64,000 bases of DNA from Sedimenticola sp. (lineage in GTDB: Bacteria > Pseudomonadota > Gammaproteobacteria > Chromatiales > Chromatiaceae): positions 16,432-80,431 of the forward strand of contig JALXAM010000010.1 in the NCBI GenBank assembly GCA_026992075.1, in the 5' to 3' direction. The notes below the pieces were generated by a model. The model was given only the letters and a program-made list of their open reading frames with translations. It had not been told where the DNA came from and made no database searches. Below, piece by piece: positions 43,901 through 54,184 of the stretch (positions are counted from its first letter, which is position 1; every line of letters begins with the position of its first letter). The translations under genes were made by a program, and so were the position numbers.

Positions 43901-45754
43901 CTAGAGTTCGTTCCAAATATCGTCGAAGTTCTCATCGTCCGGGCCGACTGTGCTGTCTTTCTCCGGCCTGTCCAGGTATTCGAACTGGTAATGAACGAAA
44001 TTGTTGTTGGATTCGATCCACTTGTTCAGCCGGATCCGGTGCTTGCCGAACTCGGTGATGAGCGTCAGCTCGGTCTCCAGGCCGAAGACGTGGGTGTTGG
44101 TGAGCAGGCTCTGCTCATGTCGGTCATCGTCGCTGCTGGAGAGAAGCAGGCAACGGTACTGGTTCTGTTCGTTTCCCGTGGGCCGCTTGGCTGGCGTCAC
44201 CGTCACCTCGGTGCAACTCGGCGCCAGGATCTGCAGCCCCAGGTAGAGCTCGTTGTCGCTGTGGTGACGCAACCAGCGGGTGACGGCCACGCCGAAATCG
44301 TCCGGCCGTTCGGGACAACGAATGCCCAGCACGTCGCCCACCCTTACCCTCATGGGATAGTTGCGCCGCCAGGACAGGCAATAGCCCTCCACACTCTGGT
44401 TGTAGGTGAGCACCGCAAAGGGGTTCTCCTGGCGGGGGGCGCTGCGCAGTTTGGAGAGCTGATCCTGATCCTGGGTCCCCAGAAGGGTGCTGATCACCGC
44501 CCGGCTGTCGTTGAACAGGGAGTCGCCATTGGGATTCACCGGCGAGGCGATGGCCAGGCTGCTGAACACGCTGTCGTTCCAGGTGAGTCGGCTGTTTGGG
44601 GTGACGCTTTTCTCTGGGTTTTCCTGGGGCGGTTCGTTCTGTTTCGCTTCTGTTGCACGCCTCTCTTCCAGCAGGCGCATCAGGTTACCCAAGCCCACCA
44701 CGGCCTCGATCTCGCTGCGCACTTGGTCCCGTGGAAACTTTCTTTCCAGCGACTTGGTCCAGTTGCGGATCAGGGGGCGCAGCAGGGACCGGCTGAGCCG
44801 TTGCTGATCCCGTTCCAGGTAGGCGGGTGATTCCCAGTCCGCAGACTCGAATTCCGCCCTTGCGTCGTCGATCACCTCGTTCAGATCCAGCGCCAGGAAG
44901 CGGGCGTCTTCACGTTCCCCTTCGTTGAGGTTGCTCTTTGGCGGTTCGTCCGCCCAGAGGTTGATGAAGAAAAGGCCGGTGTTGCCCTGGGTTTCGTGGG
45001 CGGGCAGCAGCCTGCTCAACTCAGCCCAGTAGGAAGCCTTTCGGTGGATGCGCTGGATCTGGGTCTGGCGCAATCGATAGGGGTTGGTAGTGGCCAGCAG
45101 CACCATGCTCTTGTATACGTTTTCGATACTGCGGGCGTGCTTGCGGGAGCGGAGGAAACCCTGATTCTCCTTCACCGGCACGTCCTGCACCTGATTCTGC
45201 CAGGCCCAGGCATAGAGATAGTTGGCCTCCCGCCACAATCCTTCCGGGTAATCCCTGTAGACCAGCAGGTTGTAGAACAGCTTTTCACCGAGATAGAGGA
45301 TGGCCCGCTGGGCGGCGACGATCACCAGCTTCTGATTGAAGTTGCGTTCGTCGCCCAGTACCTGGTCGAGAAAGAGGATCTTGTAGGCATTGGCCATCTC
45401 ATCGCAGAGTGCACTGGTGAGTTGGGCGGCTTTCCGTGCCTTGGAGGAGAGGGGGAAGCCGACGTTGAAGTAATGCCGGCAGATATTGCGGTTGATGTAG
45501 TTCACCGGCTCGCGGAAAGCCTCGATGGCTTCGGTACGGACCAGCGTGGGGACTTGGATGCGGTTGAAGGTGACCAGTGTGTTGTAAACCTGCCGTGCCG
45601 TCTCGCCGATGTTGGCCACCGGCAGCTCTTCGGCCCACCGGCGCACCTCCTTGGGATTGAGCAGAAAGGAATCCTTGGGCGGTTCGGACTGGGAAGGAAT
45701 GGAAAGCGCCTGCAGCGAGCCTTTCCGGAAATCTTCTTGGTTTTTTTCAGCCAT
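43901..45754 (-). CDS. PilZ-like domain protein upstream of the FimX-like gene
   Basis: 617 aa, soluble. The first 300 residues are helical with the characteristic YLGEKLFYNLLVYRDYPEGLWREANYLYAWA. A variable linker (about 350-420) follows, then a C-terminal beta-rich part (about 440-610) with GYCLSWRRNYPMRVRVGDVLGIR that resembles a divergent PilZ domain. The canonical RxxxR and DxSxxG cyclic di-GMP motifs are not clear. I recall the same pair (PA4958 next to fimX) near psd in Pseudomonas aeruginosa. Probably a cyclic di-GMP or type IV pilus regulator. Confidence 0.75.
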   Translation of the reverse strand: MAEKNQEDFRKGSLQALSIPSQSEPPKDSFLLNPKEVRRWAEELPVANIGETARQVYNTLVTFNRIQVPTLVRTEAIEAFREPVNYINRNICRHYFNVGFPLSSKARKAAQLTSALCDEMANAYKILFLDQVLGDERNFNQKLVIVAAQRAILYLGEKLFYNLLVYRDYPEGLWREANYLYAWAWQNQVQDVPVKENQGFLRSRKHARSIENVYKSMVLLATTNPYRLRQTQIQRIHRKASYWAELSRLLPAHETQGNTGLFFINLWADEPPKSNLNEGEREDARFLALDLNEVIDDARAEFESADWESPAYLERDQQRLSRSLLRPLIRNWTKSLERKFPRDQVRSEIEAVVGLGNLMRLLEERRATEAKQNEPPQENPEKSVTPNSRLTWNDSVFSSLAIASPVNPNGDSLFNDSRAVISTLLGTQDQDQLSKLRSAPRQENPFAVLTYNQSVEGYCLSWRRNYPMRVRVGDVLGIRCPERPDDFGVAVTRWLRHHSDNELYLGLQILAPSCTEVTVTPAKRPTGNEQNQYRCLLLSSSDDDRHEQSLLTNTHVFGLETELTLITEFGKHRIRLNKWIESNNNFVHYQFEYLDRPEKDSTVGPDDENFDDIWNEL

Positions 45755-46032
45755 GATGATCTATGGGCATCCTGTCAGTGGCGTTCCGGATCAGGCTTTC
45801 TCTTTCCAATGTTCACGGGTCCTGTTTCGGGCGGGGTCGCGCAGGCGTTCCGCCATGGAGTGGCCGGACAGACTCCAAAAAAATCTGGTTTGACGATCGT
45901 TCCCTGTAGGGCAGGGCTTCGGGCCGTTGGCTCCAACATCCCTATCGGCGTGATCGGAAAGAAATTAACACATTATTCAGGGATGAGGTCCCACGAAACA
46001 GCCAAACCTTGACGCAATGGACGGTTGACCAC

Positions 46033-47040
46033 TCATTCCAGCGGCAGCTTGCTGGGCGCGCCCACCTCTTCCACCACCAGCCGGGGCAGTAGATAACCAG
46101 GCAGAAGGTTCCGCATCGCCTGGTGCAGTTCTTTGGCCCGGTGGGCGGGCACTTCGAAATGGGCAGCCCCATCCACCTTGTCCATTTGGTGAAGATAATA
46201 GGGTAAGATACCGAAATCGAACAGCTTTTCACACAGGGACACCTGGGTTTCCAGGTCGTCGTTGATGCCTCGCAACAGAACCGATTGGTTCAGAACCTGG
46301 ATCCCCTCCTGGCGCAATGGCCGCAGGGCCTGTGCCAGCGGGGTGGACAGTTCGGCGGGATGGTTGACATGTAGCACCAGGGTGCAGGCGAGCCGACTGC
46401 GGGCGAGCAGCTGTATGAGTCCATCATCCAGCCGCCCGGGCAGCACCACGGGCAGGCGGCTGTGGATGCGCAGGCGGCGCACCCGGGACAGCCGGCCGAT
46501 CCGTTCCACCAGCTCCTCCAGCTGTTGGTTGCCCAGCATCAGCGGGTCGCCACCGCTGAGGATCACTTCGGTAAGCGTCGGGTCCCCGGCCAGGATCTCG
46601 AACAGTGCAGGCCAGTGGCGCCGGTCGGCGCGTTCTTCCCGATAGGGAAAATGGCGTCGGAAGCAGTAGCGGCAATGGATGGCACAGCTTCCGGTGGCGA
46701 TGATCAGGGCTCGTCCGTGATACTTGCGCAGCAGGCCGGGACCGGTTCGGGCCAGGCGATCCCCGGTGGGGTCGCTGCCGAACCCAGGGGCGGGTTCCCC
46801 CTCGTGGAGGGAAGGAAGTACCTGCAGCAGCAGGGGATCGTTGGGGTTGCCCGGTTCCATCAGATCGGCGAAATGGCGGGTGACCCGCAGGGGAAAGTCC
46901 TGCGCCACCCTTTCCAGCCCCGGATGCCAGTGGGTTTCCAGCCCCAGGTGACGCAGCAGCTGCCGGGGCGAACGAAAGGCGTCGGCCAGTTGCTGCTGCC
47001 AGTGCGGGGTGTTCGTCAGCGCGCTGGAAAAGGGTATCAT
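46033..47040 (-). CDS. epmB: EpmB, EF-P beta-lysylation lysine 2,3-aminomutase
   Basis: 335-aa radical SAM enzyme that makes (R)-beta-lysine for EF-P. The radical SAM triad [15 protein letters not shown] is clear, followed by [10 protein letters not shown] and the C-terminal [15 protein letters not shown] region. It lacks the long C-terminal extension of catabolic lysine aminomutases, as EpmB does. The ATG at 47040 is only 33 bases from the divergent efp ATG. The longer open frame upstream is antisense to efp. Confidence 0.95.
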   Translation of the reverse strand: MIPFSSALTNTPHWQQQLADAFRSPRQLLRHLGLETHWHPGLERVAQDFPLRVTRHFADLMEPGNPNDPLLLQVLPSLHEGEPAPGFGSDPTGDRLARTGPGLLRKYHGRALIIATGSCAIHCRYCFRRHFPYREERADRRHWPALFEILAGDPTLTEVILSGGDPLMLGNQQLEELVERIGRLSRVRRLRIHSRLPVVLPGRLDDGLIQLLARSRLACTLVLHVNHPAELSTPLAQALRPLRQEGIQVLNQSVLLRGINDDLETQVSLCEKLFDFGILPYYLHQMDKVDGAAHFEVPAHRAKELHQAMRNLLPGYLLPRLVVEEVGAPSKLPLE

Positions 47041-47073
47041 TGGGCCGACTTCACATTCCAGGCAGAGGAGACC

Positions 47074-47643
47074 ATGGCGACCTATAGTACCAACGAATTC
47101 CGGGGGGGGCTGAAGCTGCTCCTCGACGGAGATCCCTGCGTCATCATCGAGAACGAGTTCGTCAAGCCGGGCAAAGGCCAGGCCTTCAATCGTGTCAAGC
47201 TGCGCAATCTCAAGACCGGCCGGGTGCTGGAGAAGACCTTCAAGTCGGGGGAGAGCGTGGAGGCGGCGGACGTCATCGACCGCGACCTGCAGTATCTCTA
47301 CACCGATGGCGAGTACTGGTACTTCATGGATCCCGAGACCTTCGAACAGTACCAGGCCGATGCCAACGCCATGGGGGACGCGGTGAAATGGATCAAGGAT
47401 CAGGATATCTGTAACGTCACCCTCTGGAACGGCCAGCCCATCGCGGTGGAGGCGCCCAATTTCGTGGTGCTGGAGATCACCGACACCGATCCCGGCCTCA
47501 AGGGGGACACCTCCGGGGGCGGTGGCAAGCCGGCCACTCTGGAGACCGGCGCCGTGGTGCGGGTGCCCCTCTTCGTGCAGATCGGCGAGAAGATCAAGGT
47601 GGACACCCGCAGCGGGGAGTATGTGGGTCGCGTGAAGGATTGA
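47074..47643 (+). CDS. efp: Elongation factor P
   Basis: 189 aa, standard length. It rescues ribosomes stalled at polyproline. The modification site VKPGKGQAF has Lys34, the residue beta-lysylated by EpmA, and both modification enzymes flank this gene. AGGAG lies 5 bases before the ATG. The stop overlaps the TTG start of epmA. Confidence 0.97.
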   Translation: MATYSTNEFRGGLKLLLDGDPCVIIENEFVKPGKGQAFNRVKLRNLKTGRVLEKTFKSGESVEAADVIDRDLQYLYTDGEYWYFMDPETFEQYQADANAMGDAVKWIKDQDICNVTLWNGQPIAVEAPNFVVLEITDTDPGLKGDTSGGGGKPATLETGAVVRVPLFVQIGEKIKVDTRSGEYVGRVKD

Positions 47644-48596
47644 GCAGACTGACCGTTCGGGAACTGCTGGAAGAACGCGCCGGGCTCCTGGAAGGGGTCC
47701 GGCGCTTCTTTCGTTCGCGTGGCGTGCTGGAGGTGGATACCCCGATTCTCTCACGGGCCGCCGGTACCGATCCCGCGCTGGAGCCTTTCGTCACCAGCTA
47801 CCAGGGTCCGGGGGAGGCCAAGGGGCTCAGGCTCTACCTGCAGACCTCCCCCGAATTCCACATGAAGCGGCTGCTGGCGGCGGGCAGCGGCGACATCTTT
47901 CAGGTCTGCCACGCCTTTCGCCAAGGCGAGCGGGGTGCCCGGCACAATCCCGAGTTCACCCTGCTGGAGTGGTACCGCATCGGTTTCGACCACCAGCAGC
48001 TGATGATCGAGGTGGCGGAGCTGGTGAACACCCTGCTGGGCGGGTCGCTGCCAATGGAGCGGATCTCCTGGCAGGTGCTGTTTCAGCGTGGTTTCGGCTG
48101 GGATCCCCTGGAGGTGGATCGGGAAACCCTGGCGGCCACCGCCCGGGGGCATGGCCTAGGGGGAGTGGAGCTCCAGGAGCGGGACCAGTGGCTCGATCTG
48201 CTCATGAGCCATCTGCTGGAACCGGAGTTGGGCCACGGCAGGCTCACCTTCGTGCACGGCTATCCCGCCAGCCAGGCCTCCCTGGCCCGCCTCTGCCCGG
48301 AGGATCCCCGCCTGGCCTGCCGTTTTGAGCTCTACCTGGAGGGGATGGAGCTGGCCAACGGCTTTCACGAACTCGCCGACCCAGACGAGCAGCTGGCCCG
48401 GTTCGAGGCGGACAACCGTCGCCGCCGGGAGCTGGGACAGGAACCCCTGCCCATCGACCACCGCCTGGTGGAGGCGCTGCGACAGGGCCTGCCCGACTGT
48501 GCCGGGGTGGCCCTGGGCCTGGACCGGCTGTTGATGCTCAAGCTGGGAGCGGAGCGGCTGGACGACGTGCTCAGCTTTCCGCTGCCCGAGGCCTGA
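47640..48596 (+). CDS. epmA: EpmA, EF-P beta-lysine ligase (GenX/PoxA)
   Basis: 318-aa class II lysyl-tRNA-synthetase paralogue lacking the anticodon-binding domain, which attaches beta-lysine to EF-P Lys34. Motifs 2 and 3 are visible as [21 protein letters not shown] and [12 protein letters not shown]. The TTG start at 47640 overlaps the efp stop by 4 bases with GAAGGA upstream. The 3' end overlaps psd tail to tail by 26 bases. Confidence 0.95.
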   Translation: MSRLTVRELLEERAGLLEGVRRFFRSRGVLEVDTPILSRAAGTDPALEPFVTSYQGPGEAKGLRLYLQTSPEFHMKRLLAAGSGDIFQVCHAFRQGERGARHNPEFTLLEWYRIGFDHQQLMIEVAELVNTLLGGSLPMERISWQVLFQRGFGWDPLEVDRETLAATARGHGLGGVELQERDQWLDLLMSHLLEPELGHGRLTFVHGYPASQASLARLCPEDPRLACRFELYLEGMELANGFHELADPDEQLARFEADNRRRRELGQEPLPIDHRLVEALRQGLPDCAGVALGLDRLLMLKLGAERLDDVLSFPLPEA

Positions 48597-49452
48597 TGGT
48601 GCCGATGCGCTGGCCCATGCGGACCCGCACCCCGGGCACCAGCGCCGGATCCCAGCGCACCCGGTCCTTCCCGAACAGGGTGATCACCGTGGACCCCATA
48701 TTGAAACGTCCCATCTCCTCCCCTTTCTTCAGCACGATGGGTCGGCCGCCGTCGTAGCGCCAGGTGGTGGGCTCGCCCGCCGGACCCCGCACCTCTCCTT
48801 CCCATACCGTTTCCATGCTGCCCACGAAGATGGCCCCCACCAGAATCACCGCCATGGGACCCGCCACGGTGTCGAAGAGACAGATCACCCGCTCGTTGCG
48901 GGCGAAAAGCCCGGGCACCAGTTGGGTGGTGGCCTCGCTCACGCTGAAAAGGGTGCCGGGGACGAAGATCATCTCCCGCAAACGGCCGCTCAGCGGCATG
49001 TGCACCCGGTGGTAATCGCGGGGCGAGAGATAGATGGTGGCGTAGCTGCCGCCGGCGAACTCGGCGGTGAGATCGTAGCGGCCTGCCAGCAGCTGCAGCA
49101 GGGAGAAGTCACGCCCCTTGGCCTGGAGCAGGCGGCCGTCGTGGATGGTGCCGGCCTGGTTGATCTTGCCGTCGGCCGGGCTCACCACTGCGTCCGGTTC
49201 GGCCGCAATGGGACGAGCCTCCGCCTTGAGAGCCCGGGTGAAGAAGTCGTTGAAACAGCCGTAGCTGTTGGGATTGGGGTTCTCCGCTTCGAACAGGTCC
49301 ACCGCGTAGCGGTTCACCACCTCTTTGATCAGTGCATTCTTGAAAGGCTTCCAGGTGACCCGGGTGGCCCGGTACATGATCGCGGAAAGGCCGTGCTGCG
49401 GCAGAACCTTCAGCAGGTTGGTGAAGAGTCGATCCTTGAAACCTGGAGTCAT
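48571..49452 (-). CDS. psd: Phosphatidylserine decarboxylase proenzyme
   Basis: 293-aa membrane-associated enzyme that makes phosphatidylethanolamine. The self-cleavage site that creates the pyruvoyl group is GSTVITLFG (written MGST rather than the common LGST). The DYHRVHMP histidine motif and FNDFFTR are conserved. Preceded 3 bases upstream by a Sco-like gene on the same strand. Convergent with epmA. Confidence 0.96.
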   Translation of the reverse strand: MTPGFKDRLFTNLLKVLPQHGLSAIMYRATRVTWKPFKNALIKEVVNRYAVDLFEAENPNPNSYGCFNDFFTRALKAEARPIAAEPDAVVSPADGKINQAGTIHDGRLLQAKGRDFSLLQLLAGRYDLTAEFAGGSYATIYLSPRDYHRVHMPLSGRLREMIFVPGTLFSVSEATTQLVPGLFARNERVICLFDTVAGPMAVILVGAIFVGSMETVWEGEVRGPAGEPTTWRYDGGRPIVLKKGEEMGRFNMGSTVITLFGKDRVRWDPALVPGVRVRMGQRIGTIRPRAAES

Positions 49453-49455
49453 GGC

Positions 49456-50061
49456 CTACTGGAAGAAGCGCAGATCGTGAGCGATGGCGGCCGGGTCGGT
49501 GACGCCGGTGAACAAGGCTAGCAGATAGCCATCGGGGTTGATGAGAGCCACCACCGCGTTTTGTGAATCACATCGAACCCCCTGTTCAAGTACCTGCTTC
49601 GGGATCCCCATCTGTCGCGCCAGCCGGTGCCGTTCCTCGAAGGGACCGGTGAGGGCGGTGAAGGCTGGGTTGTAGAAGTCGATGAAGGCCTTTAGTTCTT
49701 TCGGATCCTGCTCCTGTCGGGCCAGGTCGAGAAAAACCACTCTCGTCTTCTTCTGCAGTTTGGGCTCCCCCGCCAGATGGTTCCAGGCCAGGATGTAACG
49801 GAACATCAAGGGTCGGCACTGCCGGTGGTCCATGGTGCCGGCCACCAGAAAGTTCCAGTGTCCCAGCAGCGAGTTGCGGTCGAAGGGCTCGCCATTCTTG
49901 TCCACCAGCTGGAAATCGATCACCGGTTGGGGGTCGGGAAAAGGAAAGGCCTGCAGATTGGCCATGGCGGGCCGGGCATAACGGTTGCCCAGGTAATAGC
50001 TCAAGGCGAACACGCCCACCGCCATGAAGGCAAACAGCAACTTGGTGAGGATACGGCGCAT
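49456..50061 (-). CDS. Sco1/SenC-like thioredoxin-fold protein lacking the CxxxC motif
   Basis: 201 aa. One N-terminal membrane anchor (about 7-25). The thioredoxin-like domain has the Sco layout: DFQLVDKNGEPFDRNSLLGHWNFLVAG, VVFLDLARQEQDP and a C-terminal NPDGYLLALF. At the active site the copper-binding Cys pair is missing: the segment reads GTMDHRQCRPLM with one Cys. The conserved late histidine is not evident either. Copper transfer to oxidases is thus doubtful; a structural or different redox role is possible. Same strand as psd, 3 bases apart. Confidence 0.78.
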   Translation of the reverse strand: MRRILTKLLFAFMAVGVFALSYYLGNRYARPAMANLQAFPFPDPQPVIDFQLVDKNGEPFDRNSLLGHWNFLVAGTMDHRQCRPLMFRYILAWNHLAGEPKLQKKTRVVFLDLARQEQDPKELKAFIDFYNPAFTALTGPFEERHRLARQMGIPKQVLEQGVRCDSQNAVVALINPDGYLLALFTGVTDPAAIAHDLRFFQ

Positions 50062-50113
50062 GAAGATGCAGGTGGGAAGGCCCGGTGGCCGGTGCCGAAA
50101 TCAGGGAAAGAGA

Positions 50114-50200
50114 TGGTACCGAGGGCGGGACTTGAACCCGCAAGGCCGTGAGGCCGGTGGATTTTGAGTCCACTGCGTCTACCAATTCCGCCACCTCGGC
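50114..50200 (-). tRNA. tRNA-Leu(CAA)
   Basis: Minus-strand cloverleaf of 87 bases including an encoded CCA. Acceptor GCCGAGG pairs with CCTCGGT, the anticodon stem GTGGA/TCCAC holds loop CTCAAAA (anticodon CAA), the long variable arm is typical of leucine tRNAs, and the T arm is GCGGG-TTCAAGT-CCCGC. Confidence 0.97.
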
Positions 50201-50403
50201 AGGGAAGCAGAAGGGTACACCTGCTTAAGCGATGGTGACAAGCGTTTCTTAGAAGACAGAAGGCTACGCGTTGTTGATTCGATCAACCGGGGTTGGTGCC
50301 TTGAGCCTTGTGGGTAAATTGTCAAGAAAAAGGCGCGTAATGTCAAGAAAGGTGTGTTGTCTTTAGCTACAGTAGCCGCCAAGAGAGTGGGTGGAAACGG
50401 GAG

Positions 50404-51015
50404 ATGAGGTCCATGGGTTTATTGATCGCTATTGCCTTCATGTTTGGTTCTCTATTTTTTATTGGCATTAAGGCTAAGCATGAGTCATCAGCAGAAAAGA
50501 GTAACCACTATGATGTGACTTCTAATAGCAGTGCCGATCACCCGGGAAAAGCTAGTGGTGCAATAGCTTTTGGCAAAGTCAAACGAGTCATAGATGGCGA
50601 CACCCTAATCATTGTCATTGGATGGAAGGAAGTGATAGTAAGGCTGTCTTCGATAGATTGCCCTGAAGACGGGCAACCTTGGGGTGGTACAGCCAAGGCG
50701 GGATTGATAAAGCTGGTTGGTGGTAAGCATGTCCGTTGCGAGATGCACTGCGAGGACCACTATGGAAGGACGGTAGCAACCCTGTATGTCAAGGGTAGGA
50801 ATGGTGAATACCAGAATGTGAATGAAAAGATGGTGGCTCGAGGACATGCATGGGTGATGAGAAGATACTTCTGGCACCTTCCCGAGCACCGGCGAAACAG
50901 GCTAAACCGCATTGAAGGCTGGGCTAGGAAAAATAGGGTCGGTTTATGGAAAACCCAGAATCCTGTGCCACCTTGGAGATGGCGAGCGGAGAATAAGGTT
51001 GGCCGCAGGGGTTAG
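50404..51015 (+). CDS. Thermonuclease (SNase)-family secreted nuclease, A/T-rich
   Basis: 203 aa. N-terminal signal anchor (about 4-22), then a staphylococcal-nuclease domain: [38 protein letters not shown] and [14 protein letters not shown] carry the catalytic Arg, Asp and Glu pattern. The C-terminus is strongly basic with [11 protein letters not shown]. Base composition differs from its neighbours: 24 of 60 bases are G or C in 50461-50520, whereas surrounding genes are clearly G/C-rich. Its place beside tRNA-Leu and this composition suggest recent transfer. The DNA from 50202 to 50403 is also A/T-rich. Confidence 0.9.
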   Translation: MRSMGLLIAIAFMFGSLFFIGIKAKHESSAEKSNHYDVTSNSSADHPGKASGAIAFGKVKRVIDGDTLIIVIGWKEVIVRLSSIDCPEDGQPWGGTAKAGLIKLVGGKHVRCEMHCEDHYGRTVATLYVKGRNGEYQNVNEKMVARGHAWVMRRYFWHLPEHRRNRLNRIEGWARKNRVGLWKTQNPVPPWRWRAENKVGRRG

Positions 51016-51047
51016 GTTCAGGGCTTGCTACAGTAAAATGCGCACCC

Positions 51048-52091
51048 ATGCGCAAATCCGATTTCCATTACGAGCTGCCGGAGGAACTCATTGCCCAGTA
51101 CCCGGCTGCGGAGCGCAGCGCCAGCCGATTGCTGGTGCTGGACGAGCAGGGGCAGGTGGGCGACCGTTGGTTCCGGGATCTGCCCCGGCTGCTGCAGCCC
51201 GGCGATCTGCTGGTGTTCAACGACACCCAGGTGATGCGTGCCCGGCTATTCGGCCGCAAGGAGAGCGGAGGCAGGGTGGAACTGCTCATCGAGCGGGTAC
51301 TGTCGTCCGGGCGGGCTCTGTCCCAGCTGCGCGCCAGCAAGACGCCCAAGCCGGGTGGCCGCATCCGGGTGGGCGACACCTGGCTGGTGGTGGAGGGTCG
51401 GGAGGAAGGCATGTTCCTGTTGAGGGCCGAATCCGGGGATTTTCCGTCTCTGATGGAGGCCCATGGTCATGTCCCGCTGCCCCCCTACATCCGGCGCCCG
51501 GACGAGCGCTTCGACGAGTCCCGCTACCAGACGGTCTATGCCCGCCGCCCCGGGTCGGTGGCGGCGCCCACCGCTGGGCTCCATTTCGACGAGCCGTTGC
51601 TGGACCGGCTGCGGGAGTTGGGGGTGGGGATGGCACAGGTCACCCTGCACGTGGGAGCCGGCACCTTTCAGCCGGTGCGCACCGAGAACCTTGCCGAGCA
51701 TCGCATGCACGCCGAGTGGCTGGAGGTGGGCCAAGGGGTGTGTGACGCCGTGGCGGGGACCCGGAAGCGCGGCGGGCGGGTGATCGCCGTGGGCACCACC
51801 TCGGTGCGCAGCCTGGAGACGGCGGCCGCCGAAGGGACGCTGCGGCCTTTTGCCGGCGAAACCCGCCTGTTCATCACCCCGGGTTACCGGTTCCGGGTGG
51901 TGGATGCGCTGGTCACCAACTTCCATCTGCCGGAGTCCACCCTGCTCATGCTGGTCTGCGCCCTGGGTGGCTACGAGGAGGTGATGGCGGCCTATCGCCA
52001 CGCGGTGGCGCGGCGCTACCGCTTCTTCAGCTATGGCGATGCCATGTTCCTGGAACGAAAAAAGGCGCGGCAGGGGGTGCCGCGCCAATAG
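51048..52091 (+). CDS. queA: QueA, S-adenosylmethionine:tRNA ribosyltransferase-isomerase
   Basis: 347 aa. It converts preQ1 in tRNA to epoxyqueuosine using the ribosyl part of [56 protein letters not shown] and [12 protein letters not shown] are the family hallmarks. Complete, and followed by tgt, the usual pair. The 190-base gap to tgt includes a short A/T-rich stretch. Confidence 0.97.
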   Translation: MRKSDFHYELPEELIAQYPAAERSASRLLVLDEQGQVGDRWFRDLPRLLQPGDLLVFNDTQVMRARLFGRKESGGRVELLIERVLSSGRALSQLRASKTPKPGGRIRVGDTWLVVEGREEGMFLLRAESGDFPSLMEAHGHVPLPPYIRRPDERFDESRYQTVYARRPGSVAAPTAGLHFDEPLLDRLRELGVGMAQVTLHVGAGTFQPVRTENLAEHRMHAEWLEVGQGVCDAVAGTRKRGGRVIAVGTTSVRSLETAAAEGTLRPFAGETRLFITPGYRFRVVDALVTNFHLPESTLLMLVCALGGYEEVMAAYRHAVARRYRFFSYGDAMFLERKKARQGVPRQ

Positions 52092-52246
52092 TTCCACCAA
52101 AGGAGGATGGAGGAGTGTACTGAATTTCAGTACGTGGCAATTCTCTGATATTGTCCCGGCAGTGGCATTGACGATTGTCAAAGAAAATATTGAATATCTC
52201 CCTCACCGAGTGGCGCTTGGCGCGATGATGTGTCATAAGTGAGTGA

Positions 52247-53392
<1,146 letters not shown>

Positions 53393-53407
53393 CGAGGAGG
53401 AGGGAGA

Positions 53408-53635
53408 TTGTCGGAAGATCCGAACGGAAGAAGCGGAAGCGGCGGACTGGCCGTTGCCGCCCGGGTGATCCTGGCGGTGGTGGTGCTGGCCATCGGACTG
53501 GGCGCCCTGCTGCTGGTACTGGACCTGGTGTCGCTGGGTTTCTTCCAGGTGCTGGCCACCCGTGCGGTGCTCGTGGGTGGCGTCGCCCTGCTGGTGGCCC
53601 TGGCGCTGGGCCTGCTCGGCGGCGGCAGGCGCTGA
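53408..53635 (+). CDS. Small two-helix membrane protein
   Basis: 75 aa starting with TTG at 53408, behind a very strong GAGGAGGAGGGAG ribosome site. A polar N-terminus precedes two hydrophobic segments (about 15-43 and 48-70) and a GGGRR end. No family recognised. It begins 15 bases after tgt and is likely cotranscribed. Confidence 0.65.
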   Translation: MSEDPNGRSGSGGLAVAARVILAVVVLAIGLGALLLVLDLVSLGFFQVLATRAVLVGGVALLVALALGLLGGGRR

Positions 53636-53668
53636 GCAGCGCCTCCTGCCGCGCCTCTCGTCTGCGGG

Positions 53669-54115
53669 TCAGAGCAGGATGCGGTAGATCTGCTCCACCT
53701 GTTCCCACTCGGCGGTGCCGGGGTTCTTGAGCTCCGGCTTCACTGCCTTGAAGACCCGCGCCAGGCTCATGGTGATGGCGCCTGCCAGTTCGGGAAGCTT
53801 CTGCTCTAGTTCCTCGCTGTAGGCCAGTGAAAGCGGAGGCAGCTTGGCCAACTGCTCCAGGATGCCGGCCAGGGGGATCTCCTCGTTCAGCTTGCGGAAC
53901 TCGTGGATCTGTTCCTGCAGCCCCTTGGTGATGGGCAGATCGTGCACCTCGATCACATCCCTGCCATTTGCCTTGGCCGCAGCCTCGCCCAGCAACAGCA
54001 GGTCGTGCAGGCGCTGGTTGACGAAATCCTCCAGTCGCTTGATGTCGCTCTTGTCGATGTCCAGCGAGGCAGCCTCGCGGAACAGCCGTTCGAACTGTTT
54101 TACTGCCATGACCAT
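53669..54115 (-). CDS. DUF1931 histone-fold protein
   Basis: 148 aa. The N-terminal FERLFREAASLDIDKSDIKRLEDFVNQRLHDLLLLGEAAAKANGRDVIEVHDLPITKGLQ pattern and a second similar helical half match the DUF1931 family, whose known structures are pseudo-dimeric histone folds related to archaeal histones. Ribosome site AGAGGA is 8 bases before the ATG at 54115; an ATG at 54109 is an alternative. The protein is acidic overall, unlike classic DNA-wrapping histones. Divergent or separate from xseA, which lies 69 bases upstream on the same strand. Confidence 0.85.
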   Translation of the reverse strand: MVMAVKQFERLFREAASLDIDKSDIKRLEDFVNQRLHDLLLLGEAAAKANGRDVIEVHDLPITKGLQEQIHEFRKLNEEIPLAGILEQLAKLPPLSLAYSEELEQKLPELAGAITMSLARVFKAVKPELKNPGTAEWEQVEQIYRILL

Positions 54116-54184
54116 GATTCTTTTCCTCTTGTTTGGTTGTGGAGATTGTGACGATCTCCCTACATGCGCCCGGGGAAGGAGAAA

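Noticed and set aside
43901..44830. Plus-strand open frame (42884-44830) opposite the FimX-like and PilZ-like genes
   Set aside because: Crosses the boundary of two convincing minus-strand genes and has shadow-type composition.
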